This document shows, one piece after another, positions 35,908 through 44,543 of a stretch of DNA of 64,000 bases. This stretch comes from Mesorhizobium loti (lineage in GTDB: Bacteria; Pseudomonadota; Alphaproteobacteria; Rhizobiales; Rhizobiaceae). The stretch covers positions 6,763,001 to 6,827,000 of the forward strand of contig CP050293.1 of NCBI GenBank assembly GCA_014189435.1, written 5' to 3'. Below the pieces are notes generated by a model. It made no database searches. It was not told the DNA's origin and was given only the letters and a program-made list of their open reading frames with translations. Position numbers and translations under genes: made by a program. Each line of letters opens with the position of its first letter. Within the stretch, counting starts at the first letter, position 1.

Positions 35908-36422
35908 GGTGTATCCGTCGGTTCGGTCGCGACCTTGGCGGTCTGCGCGGCGCGCCAGGCATCCAGACGGACGGCAAGGCTGTCATCGTTCAGCGCCAGC
36001 ACGGCAGCCGCCAGAAGGGCTGCGTTGGCGGCGCCGGCCTTGCCGATGGCCAGCGTTCCCACGGGAATGCCGGCCGGCATCTGGACAATGGACAGCAGCG
36101 AATCCTGCCCGGACAGCGCCTTCGATTCCACCGGCACGCCGAACACCGGCAACGGCGTCATCGCCGCCGTCATGCCGGGCAAATGCGCGGCGCCGCCGGC
36201 GCCGGCGATGATCACCTGGTAGCCGGCCGCCTTGGCGCCCTTGGCGAACTCATAGAGCCGGTCTGGCGTGCGATGCGCGGAGATGATCAGCCGCTTGTGC
36301 GGGATGCCGAGTGCTTCCAGCGTTTCGGCGGCATGGCGCATCGTCGCCCAGTCGGACTGGCTGCCCATGATGATGGCGACGTCGGCGCGTTGATCGTCCA
36401 AGTCTGTGTTCCCCGGCGACAA
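35904..36422 (-). CDS. purE: N5-carboxyaminoimidazole ribonucleotide mutase PurE
   Basis: Converts N5-CAIR to CAIR, the step after PurK. 172 residues with the PurE class I signatures [27 protein letters not shown] and [15 protein letters not shown] with the catalytic His. It is the first gene of the purEK operon. Confidence 0.97.
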   Translation of the reverse strand: MSPGNTDLDDQRADVAIIMGSQSDWATMRHAAETLEALGIPHKRLIISAHRTPDRLYEFAKGAKAAGYQVIIAGAGGAAHLPGMTAAMTPLPVFGVPVESKALSGQDSLLSIVQMPAGIPVGTLAIGKAGAANAALLAAAVLALNDDSLAVRLDAWRAAQTAKVATEPTDTP

Positions 36423-36500
36423 AGGCGCGCCTTAGCGGAATTCGCGCGAAGCCGCAAGGATAGGTGGCCACCGCAGCGGCTTGGTGAGACTGAAATCGGC

Positions 36501-37433
36501 CTAAACAGCCGCCTTGCGGAAGCGGGCGACGAAGTCGTCGAGTTCGGGCCGCTCCATGTCGGAGATCGCCCAGTAGGAGAAGGCGCCGTCGCTCCAGTGC
36601 ACCAGCGAGAAGCCGCCCGACGAGAGATCAGCCGGCGCGGTGAGGCCGCCGCCCTGCTGCGGTTCGGCGACCAGCGTGATCAGGTGCTCGCGGTGGCGAT
36701 AGACCAGCGCCGGCACCGGTCGATCTGATATCACCTCGACCCGGCCGCCGATGAGCGCATAGCCGTCCTGCGCAAGGTCGGGCGCCGGCGGCGACACGCC
36801 GATCCGGGCGTCGAGCCACGGCTTGACCGTGTGGCGGTCGGACGAGACGATGTCGATCGGGCTGGCGGCAAGCAGGCTGCGGCGATGGCCGCTGGCGACT
36901 CCAGCTGCGAAACTATCGGACGCGTTGTCGACCATCACCCACTGCGTCGCTCCGCTGGCCAGCACCGCACTGACCACGATCGACGCCGCCAGCGCACGCC
37001 AATCGAACGAGCCGAAGCGGCGCGCCCTCGGCAGCGCCCGCGCCTGGGACGGACGTGTCTCGGCGTTTCGTCTCTGGCCGCCCCCGACGGGTGCACCCGC
37101 GATCAATCCCGGTTGTGGCGACGGCGTGCCCCGCTGCGGCCCGGCCGCTTCGTCCTGCGCCGGCACGTCTTGCGCCGGATGTGCCGTGGCTGTCGCACCA
37201 ATCGCCGCGATGCGTGCCCGAAAGGCATCGCTGACATCGGGGCGCGGCAAACGGCCGAGTGCGCCCCGCAAGGCAATGATGCGGGCATGTTCGGCGGCAA
37301 GCTGCGGGTCGGCGGCGATGCGCCGCTCCACCGCGAGTGCGGCCGCCGCGTCGAGTTCGCCATCGATGAGGGCATGGATCATCAGCCTGATACCCTCGGG
37401 ATCGTTGGGCAGTCCGTCGTCATGCATGGTCAT
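36501..37433 (-). CDS. Membrane anti-sigma factor
   Basis: 310 residues. The N-terminal ~75 residues are the cytoplasmic anti-sigma region (MIHALIDGELDAAAALAVER, no clear zinc HxxxCxxC). A Pro-rich linker, one transmembrane helix (about residues 147-167) and a periplasmic sensor domain follow. Its start overlaps the sigma factor stop (ATGA), the usual coupling. It probably holds the ECF sigma factor at the membrane until an envelope signal arrives. Confidence 0.87.
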   Translation of the reverse strand: MTMHDDGLPNDPEGIRLMIHALIDGELDAAAALAVERRIAADPQLAAEHARIIALRGALGRLPRPDVSDAFRARIAAIGATATAHPAQDVPAQDEAAGPQRGTPSPQPGLIAGAPVGGGQRRNAETRPSQARALPRARRFGSFDWRALAASIVVSAVLASGATQWVMVDNASDSFAAGVASGHRRSLLAASPIDIVSSDRHTVKPWLDARIGVSPPAPDLAQDGYALIGGRVEVISDRPVPALVYRHREHLITLVAEPQQGGGLTAPADLSSGGFSLVHWSDGAFSYWAISDMERPELDDFVARFRKAAV

Positions 37434-37990
37434 GGCGCTCTCCCCAGTGCAGATACAAGCAGGCCGCGGGCGCGGGCCAACCGCGACATCACGGTGCCCA
37501 TCGGTACTCCCAGCATGGCCGCGATCTCGCGGTAGCTGAGGCCGTTGATGTCGCGCAGCACCAGCGTCTCGCGGAACGGCTGCGGTAGTGCTGCGATCGC
37601 CACTTCCAGGGCTGCAGCATCGGCCCTGGCGATCAGGCTCGCTTCCGGTCCGTCCTCTTCGGGCAGGCTGGTGCCGTGCGCTGCCGCCATCTCGTCGAGA
37701 TCGCCGAGGTCGCCGACGGCGAGCATGCCGCGCGGCCGGTTGCGCGACATCCAGGTGTAGGCGGTGTTGCGCACGATGGTCAGCAGCCAGGCGCGGGCAT
37801 TGCCGCCGGCATAGCCTGATATGCCGGCATGCGCCTTCACGCAGGCTTCCTGCACCACATCCTCGGCGTCGGCGGCGTTGCCGGTCAGCCAGCGGGCGAG
37901 CGCAAGCGCATCACCGAGATGGGGCAGCACCACCTCGCCGAAGCGCTCGGCCAAGGCCTTTTCGCTCAAGTCAGCACCATGATCCGGCAC
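37430..37990 (-). CDS. ECF sigma-70 family RNA polymerase sigma factor
   Basis: About 186 residues. Region 2 is visible as LARWLTGNAADAEDVVQEAC and AWLLTIVRNTAYTWMSRNR, and region 4 as LPQPFRETLVLRDINGLSYR followed by EIAAMLGVPMGTVMSRLARA. The start is uncertain: GTG 37990 avoids overlap with the cupredoxin gene, while an upstream ATG in frame (38122) would overlap it by about 100 bases and a TTG lies at 37969. Together with the membrane anti-sigma gene it forms a classical signalling pair. Confidence 0.88.
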   Translation of the reverse strand: MPDHGADLSEKALAERFGEVVLPHLGDALALARWLTGNAADAEDVVQEACVKAHAGISGYAGGNARAWLLTIVRNTAYTWMSRNRPRGMLAVGDLGDLDEMAAAHGTSLPEEDGPEASLIARADAAALEVAIAALPQPFRETLVLRDINGLSYREIAAMLGVPMGTVMSRLARARGLLVSALGRAP

Positions 37991-38015
37991 TCCGGGCAGG
38001 ATTTGCCGCGCCCGC

Positions 38016-38360
38016 TCAGGGAGCGACGGTGATTTTGCCCTGCATATGCGGGTGAAGCCCGCAGAAATAGGCAAAGTCGCCTGCTTTGGTGAAGGTGAAT
38101 TCATAAGTGTCACCGGTGTCAAGCGCCTTGGAGCGGAAGGAGGAATCGTTGGCGACGACCAGATGCGGAATATCGTCGTCGTTTCTGAAGGTCACGGTGG
38201 TGCCGGGCTTGACCGTCAGCACCGGCGGCGTGAAGGCAAAATTCTCGATTCTGACCATCGGCGCGTCGGCCGCGCGCAGCGGCTGGCAGGTTGCCGTGGT
38301 CAAGGTGAAGGCGGCGAGGATCGCGGCCATATGCCGGGCCGGAAGGCGTATGCAAAGCAT
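38016..38360 (-). CDS. Periplasmic cupredoxin
   Basis: 114 residues with a signal peptide and one cupredoxin domain. The type 1 copper ligands are all visible: His66 in PHLVV, then Cys100, His103 and Met106 in CGLHPHMQG. The pattern is amicyanin/pseudoazurin-like. It is encoded between a metallophosphoesterase gene and the ECF sigma gene on the same strand, so its expression may be controlled by that sigma factor. Confidence 0.9.
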   Translation of the reverse strand: MLCIRLPARHMAAILAAFTLTTATCQPLRAADAPMVRIENFAFTPPVLTVKPGTTVTFRNDDDIPHLVVANDSSFRSKALDTGDTYEFTFTKAGDFAYFCGLHPHMQGKITVAP

Positions 38361-38384
38361 GGTGATTTCCCTTGCTGTTCCGGC

Positions 38385-39332
38385 TCAAGCCAGCGTCGAG
38401 TCGATGATGGCGAGATCCTGCCCGCCTTGCTTGACGGTGACGCTGCTGGTGCCGAGCAGGCCGCGCAGCTGCCCAGCCGGCACAGTCATCGGTCCGGGCG
38501 AGGCGGCGGTGCCTGGCGCCGGCTGCGGGAAGGCGGTCGAGCGCGCGGTGTGGAAGGTGACGTTGCCTTCCACCTTTTGCATGATCTGGTGGATGTGGCC
38601 GTTGAGCACGGTGACCGAGCCGAAGCGCTTGAGCAGGCCGAGCGCCTGTGCCGCGTCGTCGGTGCCCCAACCCCATTCGGGATAGACCGCCCACAGCGGG
38701 ATGTGAGCGAAGACGACGATCGGCATCGAGGCGCTGACCGCCTTCAGATCGTCGGCCAGCCACGCCAGCTGTTCGGCGCCAAGATTGCCGAGCCCGCCCG
38801 CCTTGAGGTTGACGACATTGACCAGCGCCACGAAATGCACGCCGTTCTGGTCGAACGAATACCAGCCGGCGCCCTTGGTGCCCTTGCCGTAGCGCTCGAG
38901 ATAGGCCTTGCCGTTGCCGTCGTCGATCAGATCGTGCTCGCCCGGCACGTAATGCACGTCGAAGCCGGCACCGCCGATGATCTCAGCCGCATTGTCGAAC
39001 TGTGCGGCCTTGGAAAGATGGGTGATGTCGCCGGTGTGGATCATGAAGGCCGGCTTTTGCGGCAGCGCCTGGATCTTGCCCATCGCTTCCTTCAGCGTGT
39101 CGATGGCATGCGGGTTGGCCGCCTTGTCGAAGCCGATATGGCTGTCGGATATCTGCAGGAAGGTGAAGCCAGTGGCCGTGGCTTCGGCAGCTTGTGCTTC
39201 GCCGAGCAGGTTGAGCGACACCGGTATGCCGCCTGAAATCGTCCACAGCACGCCGGTGCCGGCCCAGATCATGCATTCCAGCGCATGGCGGCGGCTGATG
39301 TGCCCGTTCTCGTCGTCGTGATGATGGGTCAT
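38385..39332 (-). CDS. Secreted metallophosphoesterase with Tat-type leader
   Basis: 315 residues. The N terminus has a His-rich start and a twin-arginine motif (SRRHALECMIWAGTG). The calcineurin-like domain follows: ISDSHIG, IHTGDITH, VPGEHD, VFAHIPLW and LNGHIHQ, the usual metal-binding set, although the classical GNHD is GEHD. The substrate is unknown. It is the first gene of a four-gene leftward cluster with the cupredoxin and the sigma/anti-sigma pair. Confidence 0.9.
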   Translation of the reverse strand: MTHHHDDENGHISRRHALECMIWAGTGVLWTISGGIPVSLNLLGEAQAAEATATGFTFLQISDSHIGFDKAANPHAIDTLKEAMGKIQALPQKPAFMIHTGDITHLSKAAQFDNAAEIIGGAGFDVHYVPGEHDLIDDGNGKAYLERYGKGTKGAGWYSFDQNGVHFVALVNVVNLKAGGLGNLGAEQLAWLADDLKAVSASMPIVVFAHIPLWAVYPEWGWGTDDAAQALGLLKRFGSVTVLNGHIHQIMQKVEGNVTFHTARSTAFPQPAPGTAASPGPMTVPAGQLRGLLGTSSVTVKQGGQDLAIIDSTLA

Positions 39333-39485
39333 ATCGGTCTCCTCAACGCCAGGAGCGGCGTATACTGAGGAGACCCGGGGCGGCAGCGGTTTATTCCCGG
39401 CTGGCGCGAGTCCAGCCGTTCACGGTCGCGTGATGGCGTGCCGATCGCGACCGGCGCATCTTCAGGCAGTGGTCCGCCCGGTGTT

Positions 39486-40691
39486 TCAATCCGGCCAGTG
39501 CAAGGCGCCGGACGAATCCTTGCGCGGAGCCTTCATGGCGTCGGCGGGCCGCTCGGCCGCGGTTAGTACGGCCCGCAGCCGTTCGGCAACGATCTCGGCC
39601 TCGCCGGGATGAAGATTGCAAGGGTCGAGGAAGAAATGGCCGCGCTCCACCTCATGGTTGCGCACGATGATCGGCGGCGAGCCGGCGGCTAGCGCAGAGG
39701 CGAGGCCGGCGGCGGTGAACCGGCTCTCGGGCGAGACGAAAATCTGCAGCCGGTCGAGCGGATTGGACGTCGGGTCGGGAATGATTTGCGCGACAATGCC
39801 CGGCAAACCCCTCAACGCGTCTTGCCACAGGTTCAGCGCTGCCTCTTCGCGCTGGCGGATGCCGGCGTGGTCGCGCTTTTCCCAGGCTTCCAGTGCGGCC
39901 ATGGTGCCGGCAATGCTTTCCTTGCCGACCTTCATGGCGCGCGCGACGCCGCGGTTCTGCAGATAGGCGGCTCGAACCAGGTCCTTGCGCCCGGTGACGA
40001 TGCCGCTGGTCGGCCCGCTCAGGAATTTGTGTCCGCTGTAGATGACAATGTCGGCGCCGCGCGCGAGGAAGCCGCGCAAATCATATTCGGAAGCCGCGTC
40101 GACAATCACCGGGACGCCCCTGGCGTGGCAGATCTCGCAGAATTCCTCCAGCGACAGCATGCCGTACTGCACGGTGTGGTGGGCGACGACATAGAGGCCC
40201 GCCGCCGTGCGGTCACGGATCGCGTCGCGGACGTGATAATCCTGGGTCACGCTGACCGTGCCGGCCGCCACGACCCTGGCGCCCGCCAGCCGGATCGACT
40301 GGTCGATCGGCGCGCCATAGTTGACGATGTGGCCGAGCTGGACGATCACCTCCGATTTGAGGCCCTCTGTATCGTCCGGCAGGCGTTCGATGGCGAGCAG
40401 GTTGGTTCCTGTCATCGCGCCGGCGATCGCCATGGTGATGCCGCTGGCGCAGCAGGCGGTGATGAAACCCGCCTCGCCGCCGGTGAGGCGCGCAACGATC
40501 GTGCTTGCGGCACGCTGCAGATCGTCCATCTCCACCCATTGCGAGGCCATTTCCGCCATGGCGCTGATCGCTTCCGGGACGATGATCGACGCGCCGAGCG
40601 CGGTCATCGTGCCGGAGACGTTGATGATCGGGCGAAGGCCGAGCCGTTCGCGGATCGTGGTGTTGGAGCCGTTGGCGGAAAAGGTTTTCAT
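39486..40691 (-). CDS. SelA/DgaE-like PLP-dependent enzyme
   Basis: 401 residues, fold type I PLP enzyme of the selenocysteine synthase-like family (SelA, DgaE). The PLP lysine is in [20 protein letters not shown]. Other features are [34 protein letters not shown] and [11 protein letters not shown] with the Asp that contacts the cofactor ring. DgaE-type members degrade amino-sugar acids or amino acids by elimination. With an ABC importer and a RidA protein in the same operon, an ammonia-lyase or aldolase acting on an imported amino compound is likely; the substrate is not identified. Confidence 0.87.
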   Translation of the reverse strand: MKTFSANGSNTTIRERLGLRPIINVSGTMTALGASIIVPEAISAMAEMASQWVEMDDLQRAASTIVARLTGGEAGFITACCASGITMAIAGAMTGTNLLAIERLPDDTEGLKSEVIVQLGHIVNYGAPIDQSIRLAGARVVAAGTVSVTQDYHVRDAIRDRTAAGLYVVAHHTVQYGMLSLEEFCEICHARGVPVIVDAASEYDLRGFLARGADIVIYSGHKFLSGPTSGIVTGRKDLVRAAYLQNRGVARAMKVGKESIAGTMAALEAWEKRDHAGIRQREEAALNLWQDALRGLPGIVAQIIPDPTSNPLDRLQIFVSPESRFTAAGLASALAAGSPPIIVRNHEVERGHFFLDPCNLHPGEAEIVAERLRAVLTAAERPADAMKAPRKDSSGALHWPD

Positions 40692-40717
40692 CTCTGCGAT
40701 CCCATTTTCTCAAGAGG

Positions 40718-41179
40718 TCAGGCGGCGATCTCGACGACCGCCTCGATTTCGACGGTGATGTTTCCGGGCAAGGAGCCGACGCCGATCGCCGAGCGGGCAT
40801 GGCCGCCGATACTGTCGAACACAGCGGCGAACAGGTCGGAGCAGCCATTGACCACCTTCGGGTGGTCGCTGAAGGTCGGTATCGCGTTGACGAAGCCAAG
40901 CAGCTTGACGATGCGCACGATCCGGCCAAGGTCGCCAGTGGCCGCGTGCATGACGGCGAGCAGATTGAGGCCGGTGAGGCGGGCATGGCCATAGGCCTCC
41001 TCGACGGTGACATCGTCTCCCACCTTGCCGGTGAACAGCGTGCCGTCGGTCCGCAGCGGCCCCTGGCCGGACAGGAAGATCAGCCGGCCGCTTTCGGCAT
41101 GGGTGACGAAGTTGGCGATCGGGGTCGGCGGCTCGGGCAGTGTCAGGCCCAACGCGGCGAGCCGGATATAAGGCGTCAT
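40718..41179 (-). CDS. RidA family protein (enamine/imine deaminase-like)
   Basis: 153 residues of the YjgF/YER057c/UK114 family, longer N-terminal variety (LTLPEPPTPIANFVTHAESG, LIFLSGQGPLRTDG, HATGDLGRIVRIVKLLGFV). RidA proteins hydrolyse reactive enamines and imines formed by PLP enzymes. The gene lies 26 bases upstream of the SelA-like gene, which supports that role here. The C terminus (SLPGNITVEIEAVVEI) is the family end. Confidence 0.88.
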   Translation of the reverse strand: MTPYIRLAALGLTLPEPPTPIANFVTHAESGRLIFLSGQGPLRTDGTLFTGKVGDDVTVEEAYGHARLTGLNLLAVMHAATGDLGRIVRIVKLLGFVNAIPTFSDHPKVVNGCSDLFAAVFDSIGGHARSAIGVGSLPGNITVEIEAVVEIAA

Positions 41180-41217
41180 GAAAGAAGGCTCCTTGCGACA
41201 GCGTTGGCTGTCCCGTT

Positions 41218-42012
41218 CTAGAAATGCGAGGCGCGGAAGCGTGCCAGAAAGGTGCGCAGGCGCTCATTGTCGGTGTCCGCCGCCAGGATTTCGGCGGGTG
41301 GACCCGCCGCGCTGACGCCGCCATCGGCCATGAAGATGATGCGGCTCGAGGCATCGCGGGCAAAGGCCATTTCGTGCGTGACCATCACCATGGTCATGCC
41401 GTCCTCGGCCAGGCTGCGCACAACCTCGAGCACCTCGCCGACCAGTTCCGGGTCGAGCGCGGAGGTTATCTCATCGAGAAGCAGGATCTTCGGCCCCATG
41501 GCCACGGCACGGGCAATGCCGACACGCTGCTGCTGGCCGCCGGACAGTTCGGCGGGCAGGCTGTCGGCCTTGTGGGCGAGGCCGACCCGGCCGAGCCAGT
41601 GTTCGGCGATGGTGCGGGCCTCCGCACTGCTCTTGCCGCGCACCTTGGTGAGGCCAAGCATGATGTTGCCGGCGGCCGTCAGGTGCGGAAAGAGGTTGAA
41701 GCTCTGGAACACCATGCTGGTCTCGGCACGCATCGCGGCGAGGTCGCGTTCGCTGCGGCGTTGACGGGCTCCGGTTTCGCGAAAGCCGACCTCCTTGCCG
41801 TCGATGCGGATCGAACCGCTATCATAGCTTTCGAGGAAATTGACGCAGCGCAGCAGTGTGGTCTTGCCGCTGCCCGAGGGGCCGATGACCGTCACCACTT
41901 CGCCACGCGCCACCTGCAGGCTGACCGAACGCAGGACCTGGACGGTTCCAAAGGATTTGGAAACATCGGTGACATCGAGAAGGGCCGGGATGTTGGTCGA
42001 ACTGGTGGACAT
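41218..42012 (-). CDS. Amino acid ABC transporter ATP-binding protein
   Basis: 264 residues with Walker A GPSGSGKTT, LSGGQQQRVGIARAV signature, Walker B LLLDEITSALDPE and the switch histidine in VTHEMAF. It is the GlnQ/HisP type. A Glu-Ile after the Walker B Asp-Glu (DEITSALD rather than DEPTSALD) is a small variation. It is part of the IclR-linked operon, four bases from the permease gene. Confidence 0.93.
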   Translation of the reverse strand: MSTSSTNIPALLDVTDVSKSFGTVQVLRSVSLQVARGEVVTVIGPSGSGKTTLLRCVNFLESYDSGSIRIDGKEVGFRETGARQRRSERDLAAMRAETSMVFQSFNLFPHLTAAGNIMLGLTKVRGKSSAEARTIAEHWLGRVGLAHKADSLPAELSGGQQQRVGIARAVAMGPKILLLDEITSALDPELVGEVLEVVRSLAEDGMTMVMVTHEMAFARDASSRIIFMADGGVSAAGPPAEILAADTDNERLRTFLARFRASHF

Positions 42013-42016
42013 CTTG

Positions 42017-42667
42017 CTATTCCCGGATGAAGGAGAAACGCCGCTCTAGCCGCCGGCTGGCCAGCGAAAGCGCGTAGTTGACCGCGAAGTAGATGAGCGC
42101 GCCGAGGATATAGAGCGGCATGGCTTCGTAGGTGCGGCCGATGACCTGGTTGATGGCCTGCATCAGGTCGGTGATGCCGAGCAGCGAAACCAGCGCGCTG
42201 CCCTTGACCGCGTCGGTGACGCCATTGATCCAGGGCGGCAGGAAGCGCCTGAACGCTTGGGGGAAGATGACGTAGGCGAGGCGCTGGCGAAAGGTCAGTC
42301 CGATCGCCATCGCCGCCTCGGATTGCCCTCTCGGAATGGAGCCGACCGCACCTCTGAGATATTCGACGACCTGCGCCGTCTTGAACAGGGTCAGCGCCAG
42401 CACCGCCGCCCAGAAGGACGGCAGATGAAGCCCGACGGCCGGCAGGCCGTAATAGACAAAGAAGATGAGCACGAGGATCGGGATGCCGCGGATGGTGTCG
42501 CTGAAGATGCGCACGGCCCATTGCAACGGTATGGGGCCATAGACGAGACCGACGCCCAAGATCACGCCGGCGATCAGGGAAAACACCACGACCAGCAGGG
42601 ATACCCACAGTGTCAGGGCAAAGCCCTGGGCGAGGAAAGGCAAGGCATAGGCGATCTGGGTGAGCAT
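42017..42667 (-). CDS. Amino acid ABC transporter permease
   Basis: 216 residues from MLTQIAYALP; a longer frame upstream overlaps the preceding gene. Transmembrane helices and the EAA loop (GQSEAAMAIGLTFRQRLAYV) mark it as the His/Glu/Gln/Arg/opine family. It is paired with a second permease gene one base upstream, giving a heterodimeric channel. Confidence 0.92.
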   Translation of the reverse strand: MLTQIAYALPFLAQGFALTLWVSLLVVVFSLIAGVILGVGLVYGPIPLQWAVRIFSDTIRGIPILVLIFFVYYGLPAVGLHLPSFWAAVLALTLFKTAQVVEYLRGAVGSIPRGQSEAAMAIGLTFRQRLAYVIFPQAFRRFLPPWINGVTDAVKGSALVSLLGITDLMQAINQVIGRTYEAMPLYILGALIYFAVNYALSLASRRLERRFSFIRE

Positions 42668-42668
42668 G

Positions 42669-43334
42669 TCAGCGCGCCGCCCTGAACCGGCGCTCGACAA
42701 GCCGAAGCGCAAAAAGCATGATGTAGCCGGTCACCAGATACATCGCCGTCACCACGAGATAGACCTCGACGATGCGGAAGGTGTTGAAGTTGATCCACTG
42801 GGCGCCATAGGTCAGCTCAGGCACCGAGATGACCGACGCGACGGACGTGTCCTTGAACAAAGATATGAAGGTGTTGGACAGTGCCGGCAGCGTGATGCGC
42901 AGCATGGTCGGCAGGCGCACGTTGAGCAGCCTTTGCCATGGCGTCAGGCCGATTGCCTTGCCGGCATCCAGCTGTCCGCGCGGAACGGCTTCGAGCCCGG
43001 AGCGAAACACCTCGACCAGATAGGCGCCGCTGTAGAGCGACAGCGTGACGACGAACGAGGTCGGCGCGCTGTAGGCGATATCAACCACCGTCGGCAGGCC
43101 GTAGAAGACGAGATAGACGAGCAGGATCAGCGGCACGTTGCGGATGAATTCGACATAGGCGGCGATGATTGTGCGCACGATGCGTCCGGCAGACACATAC
43201 CAGACCGCCAGAACCAGGCCGATGACGATGCCAATGGCGATCGATATGACGGCAAGCTCGAGACTGAGCAGCAGGCCGCCCCATAGCTTGTCGAAGTGCC
43301 GCCAGATCAGGTTGAAATTAAGGGCATAGCCCAT
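42669..43334 (-). CDS. Amino acid ABC transporter permease
   Basis: 221 residues, the partner of the next permease. EAA loop GQLDAGKAIGLTPWQRLLNV and the segment VEFIRNVPLILLVYLVFYGL are typical. Upstream lies a large hairpin repeat (43347-43490) that separates it from the binding-protein gene. Confidence 0.92.
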   Translation of the reverse strand: MGYALNFNLIWRHFDKLWGGLLLSLELAVISIAIGIVIGLVLAVWYVSAGRIVRTIIAAYVEFIRNVPLILLVYLVFYGLPTVVDIAYSAPTSFVVTLSLYSGAYLVEVFRSGLEAVPRGQLDAGKAIGLTPWQRLLNVRLPTMLRITLPALSNTFISLFKDTSVASVISVPELTYGAQWINFNTFRIVEVYLVVTAMYLVTGYIMLFALRLVERRFRAAR

Positions 43335-43346
43335 GCGTCCGCCTTA

Positions 43347-43490
43347 AAGGCTCGTTGATATTCAGGTGATGCCGGCCTGCAAACGCCGGTTTTCGGCGCT
43401 TCCGGTGCTCACGTACTTTAAGTACGCTCCGCTCCGGTTCTCGAAAACCACCGTTTTCGACTCGGCCTGACCTGAATCTCAACAAGCCTT
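43347..43490. repeat. Large hairpin repeat between binding-protein and permease genes
   Basis: Arms of about 49 bases (starting AAGGCT.GTTGA.ATTCAGGT) fold on a core that contains GCGCTTCCGGTGCTCACG and the perfect palindrome GTACTTTAAGTAC, then GCTCCGCTCCGGTTCTCG. The core also occurs at 58229-58371, where the arms have different sequence but again pair with each other. Because it directly follows the binding-protein stop, it may protect or terminate that transcript. Confidence 0.75.
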
Positions 43491-43549
43491 GGTGCCGAGG
43501 GCCGTCGGAGGCGGAAGGGCGCTGGATGCGCCCTTCCGCCCGATGCAGG

Positions 43550-44422
43550 TCAGATGGCTGGGAAGCCGGGATGGCGCGCCGGCGGCTCCTGTCCGAAATA
43601 GTCCTTGAAGGCGGCATCGTAGAGTGCGTTTTCGTGGCCGAACATGGCGATGGTGAAGGTCGCGTTGACGAAGGTCAGCCAGTCGAGGTCACCTTGCCGC
43701 AGTGCTGCGCCATAAAGCATGCTCAGCCAGCTCTTGCCGGCGTCGAAATATTTGTCCGGATTGCGCGAGGCAAGCCAGCGCACCGTGGACAGATCGACGG
43801 CAGCGGCATCGACGCGTTTCGATTCCAGCGCCTGCAGGACGTTGGCCTGGGTATCGATCTGCATGACCTGGCACTGGGGCAGGACCGAATGCACCTGCGC
43901 CTCGGCATCGACATTCTGCAGGATGGAGATGCGTGTCGCCGCGCCGCCGGCAAGCAGCTTGTCGAAGGTCTTGTTCTCGGCGGTCGGAAGGCTCAGCAGG
44001 GCGACGCCCTCGACATAGTAAGGCCGGGAAAAATTGACCAGCTGCGAGCGCTGGGCGCTCATCGTCATGAACTGGATGGTGATGTCGACCTTGTTGGTGG
44101 TCACGTTGGGAATGCGCTGAGCCGGATCCTGCATGACGAATTCGACCTTGGTCGGATCGTCGAAAAGGCCCTTGGCGAGAATGCGCCCCATGGTGATGTC
44201 CATGCCGACGAGTTCGCCGGCATCGTTCTCGAAGTGCCAGGGTGCGTTGGTGCTGCCGGTGCCGACGATCAGCTTGCCGCGATCGAGCACGGTGCGCAGC
44301 AAGCTGTCGGGTGCTGCCTGGGCAGCGGCCTTCTGGGCATCGACGGTTGCCAGCACGCCAGCCGTGGCCAGCCCTGCCATTCCCAATTTCAGAAAATCAC
44401 GTCTTCCGGATGTGTCGTTCAC
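43550..44422 (-). CDS. Amino acid ABC transporter substrate-binding protein, Tat-type leader
   Basis: 290 residues from GTG 44422, chosen because AAAGGAGG lies just upstream. The leader GRRDFLKLGMAGLATAGVLA is a twin-arginine signal. SBP_bac_3 features follow: GKLIVGTGSTNAPWHFENDA, GMDITMGRILAKGLF, TNKVDITIQFMTMSAQRSQ and LVNFSRPYY. It is the first gene of the six-gene leftward operon and faces the IclR gene across paired operators. Confidence 0.9.
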   Translation of the reverse strand: MNDTSGRRDFLKLGMAGLATAGVLATVDAQKAAAQAAPDSLLRTVLDRGKLIVGTGSTNAPWHFENDAGELVGMDITMGRILAKGLFDDPTKVEFVMQDPAQRIPNVTTNKVDITIQFMTMSAQRSQLVNFSRPYYVEGVALLSLPTAENKTFDKLLAGGAATRISILQNVDAEAQVHSVLPQCQVMQIDTQANVLQALESKRVDAAAVDLSTVRWLASRNPDKYFDAGKSWLSMLYGAALRQGDLDWLTFVNATFTIAMFGHENALYDAAFKDYFGQEPPARHPGFPAI

Positions 44423-44483
44423 GGCGACCTCCTTTCGTGTTGTGTTCCCCTTGTGCACAGGCAAGACACGCGTCGGTGATTTT

Positions 44484-44519
44484 GTCTCTTACAAGAGACG
44501 CATGTATCCTATACGAGAC
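44484..44519. promoter_or_regulatory. Paired IclR-type operators between SBP and iclR-like gene
   Basis: Site 1, GTCTCTT-AC-AAGAGAC at 44484-44499, is a perfect inverted repeat. Site 2, GTATCCTATACGAGAC at 44504-44519, matches site 1 at 12 of 16 positions. The two are spaced 20 bases start to start, about two helical turns, which suits side-by-side binding of dimers on one DNA face. The pair ends 25 bases before the regulator start. Confidence 0.7.
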
Positions 44520-44543
44520 AGATACTAACACCAGGAATCGACA

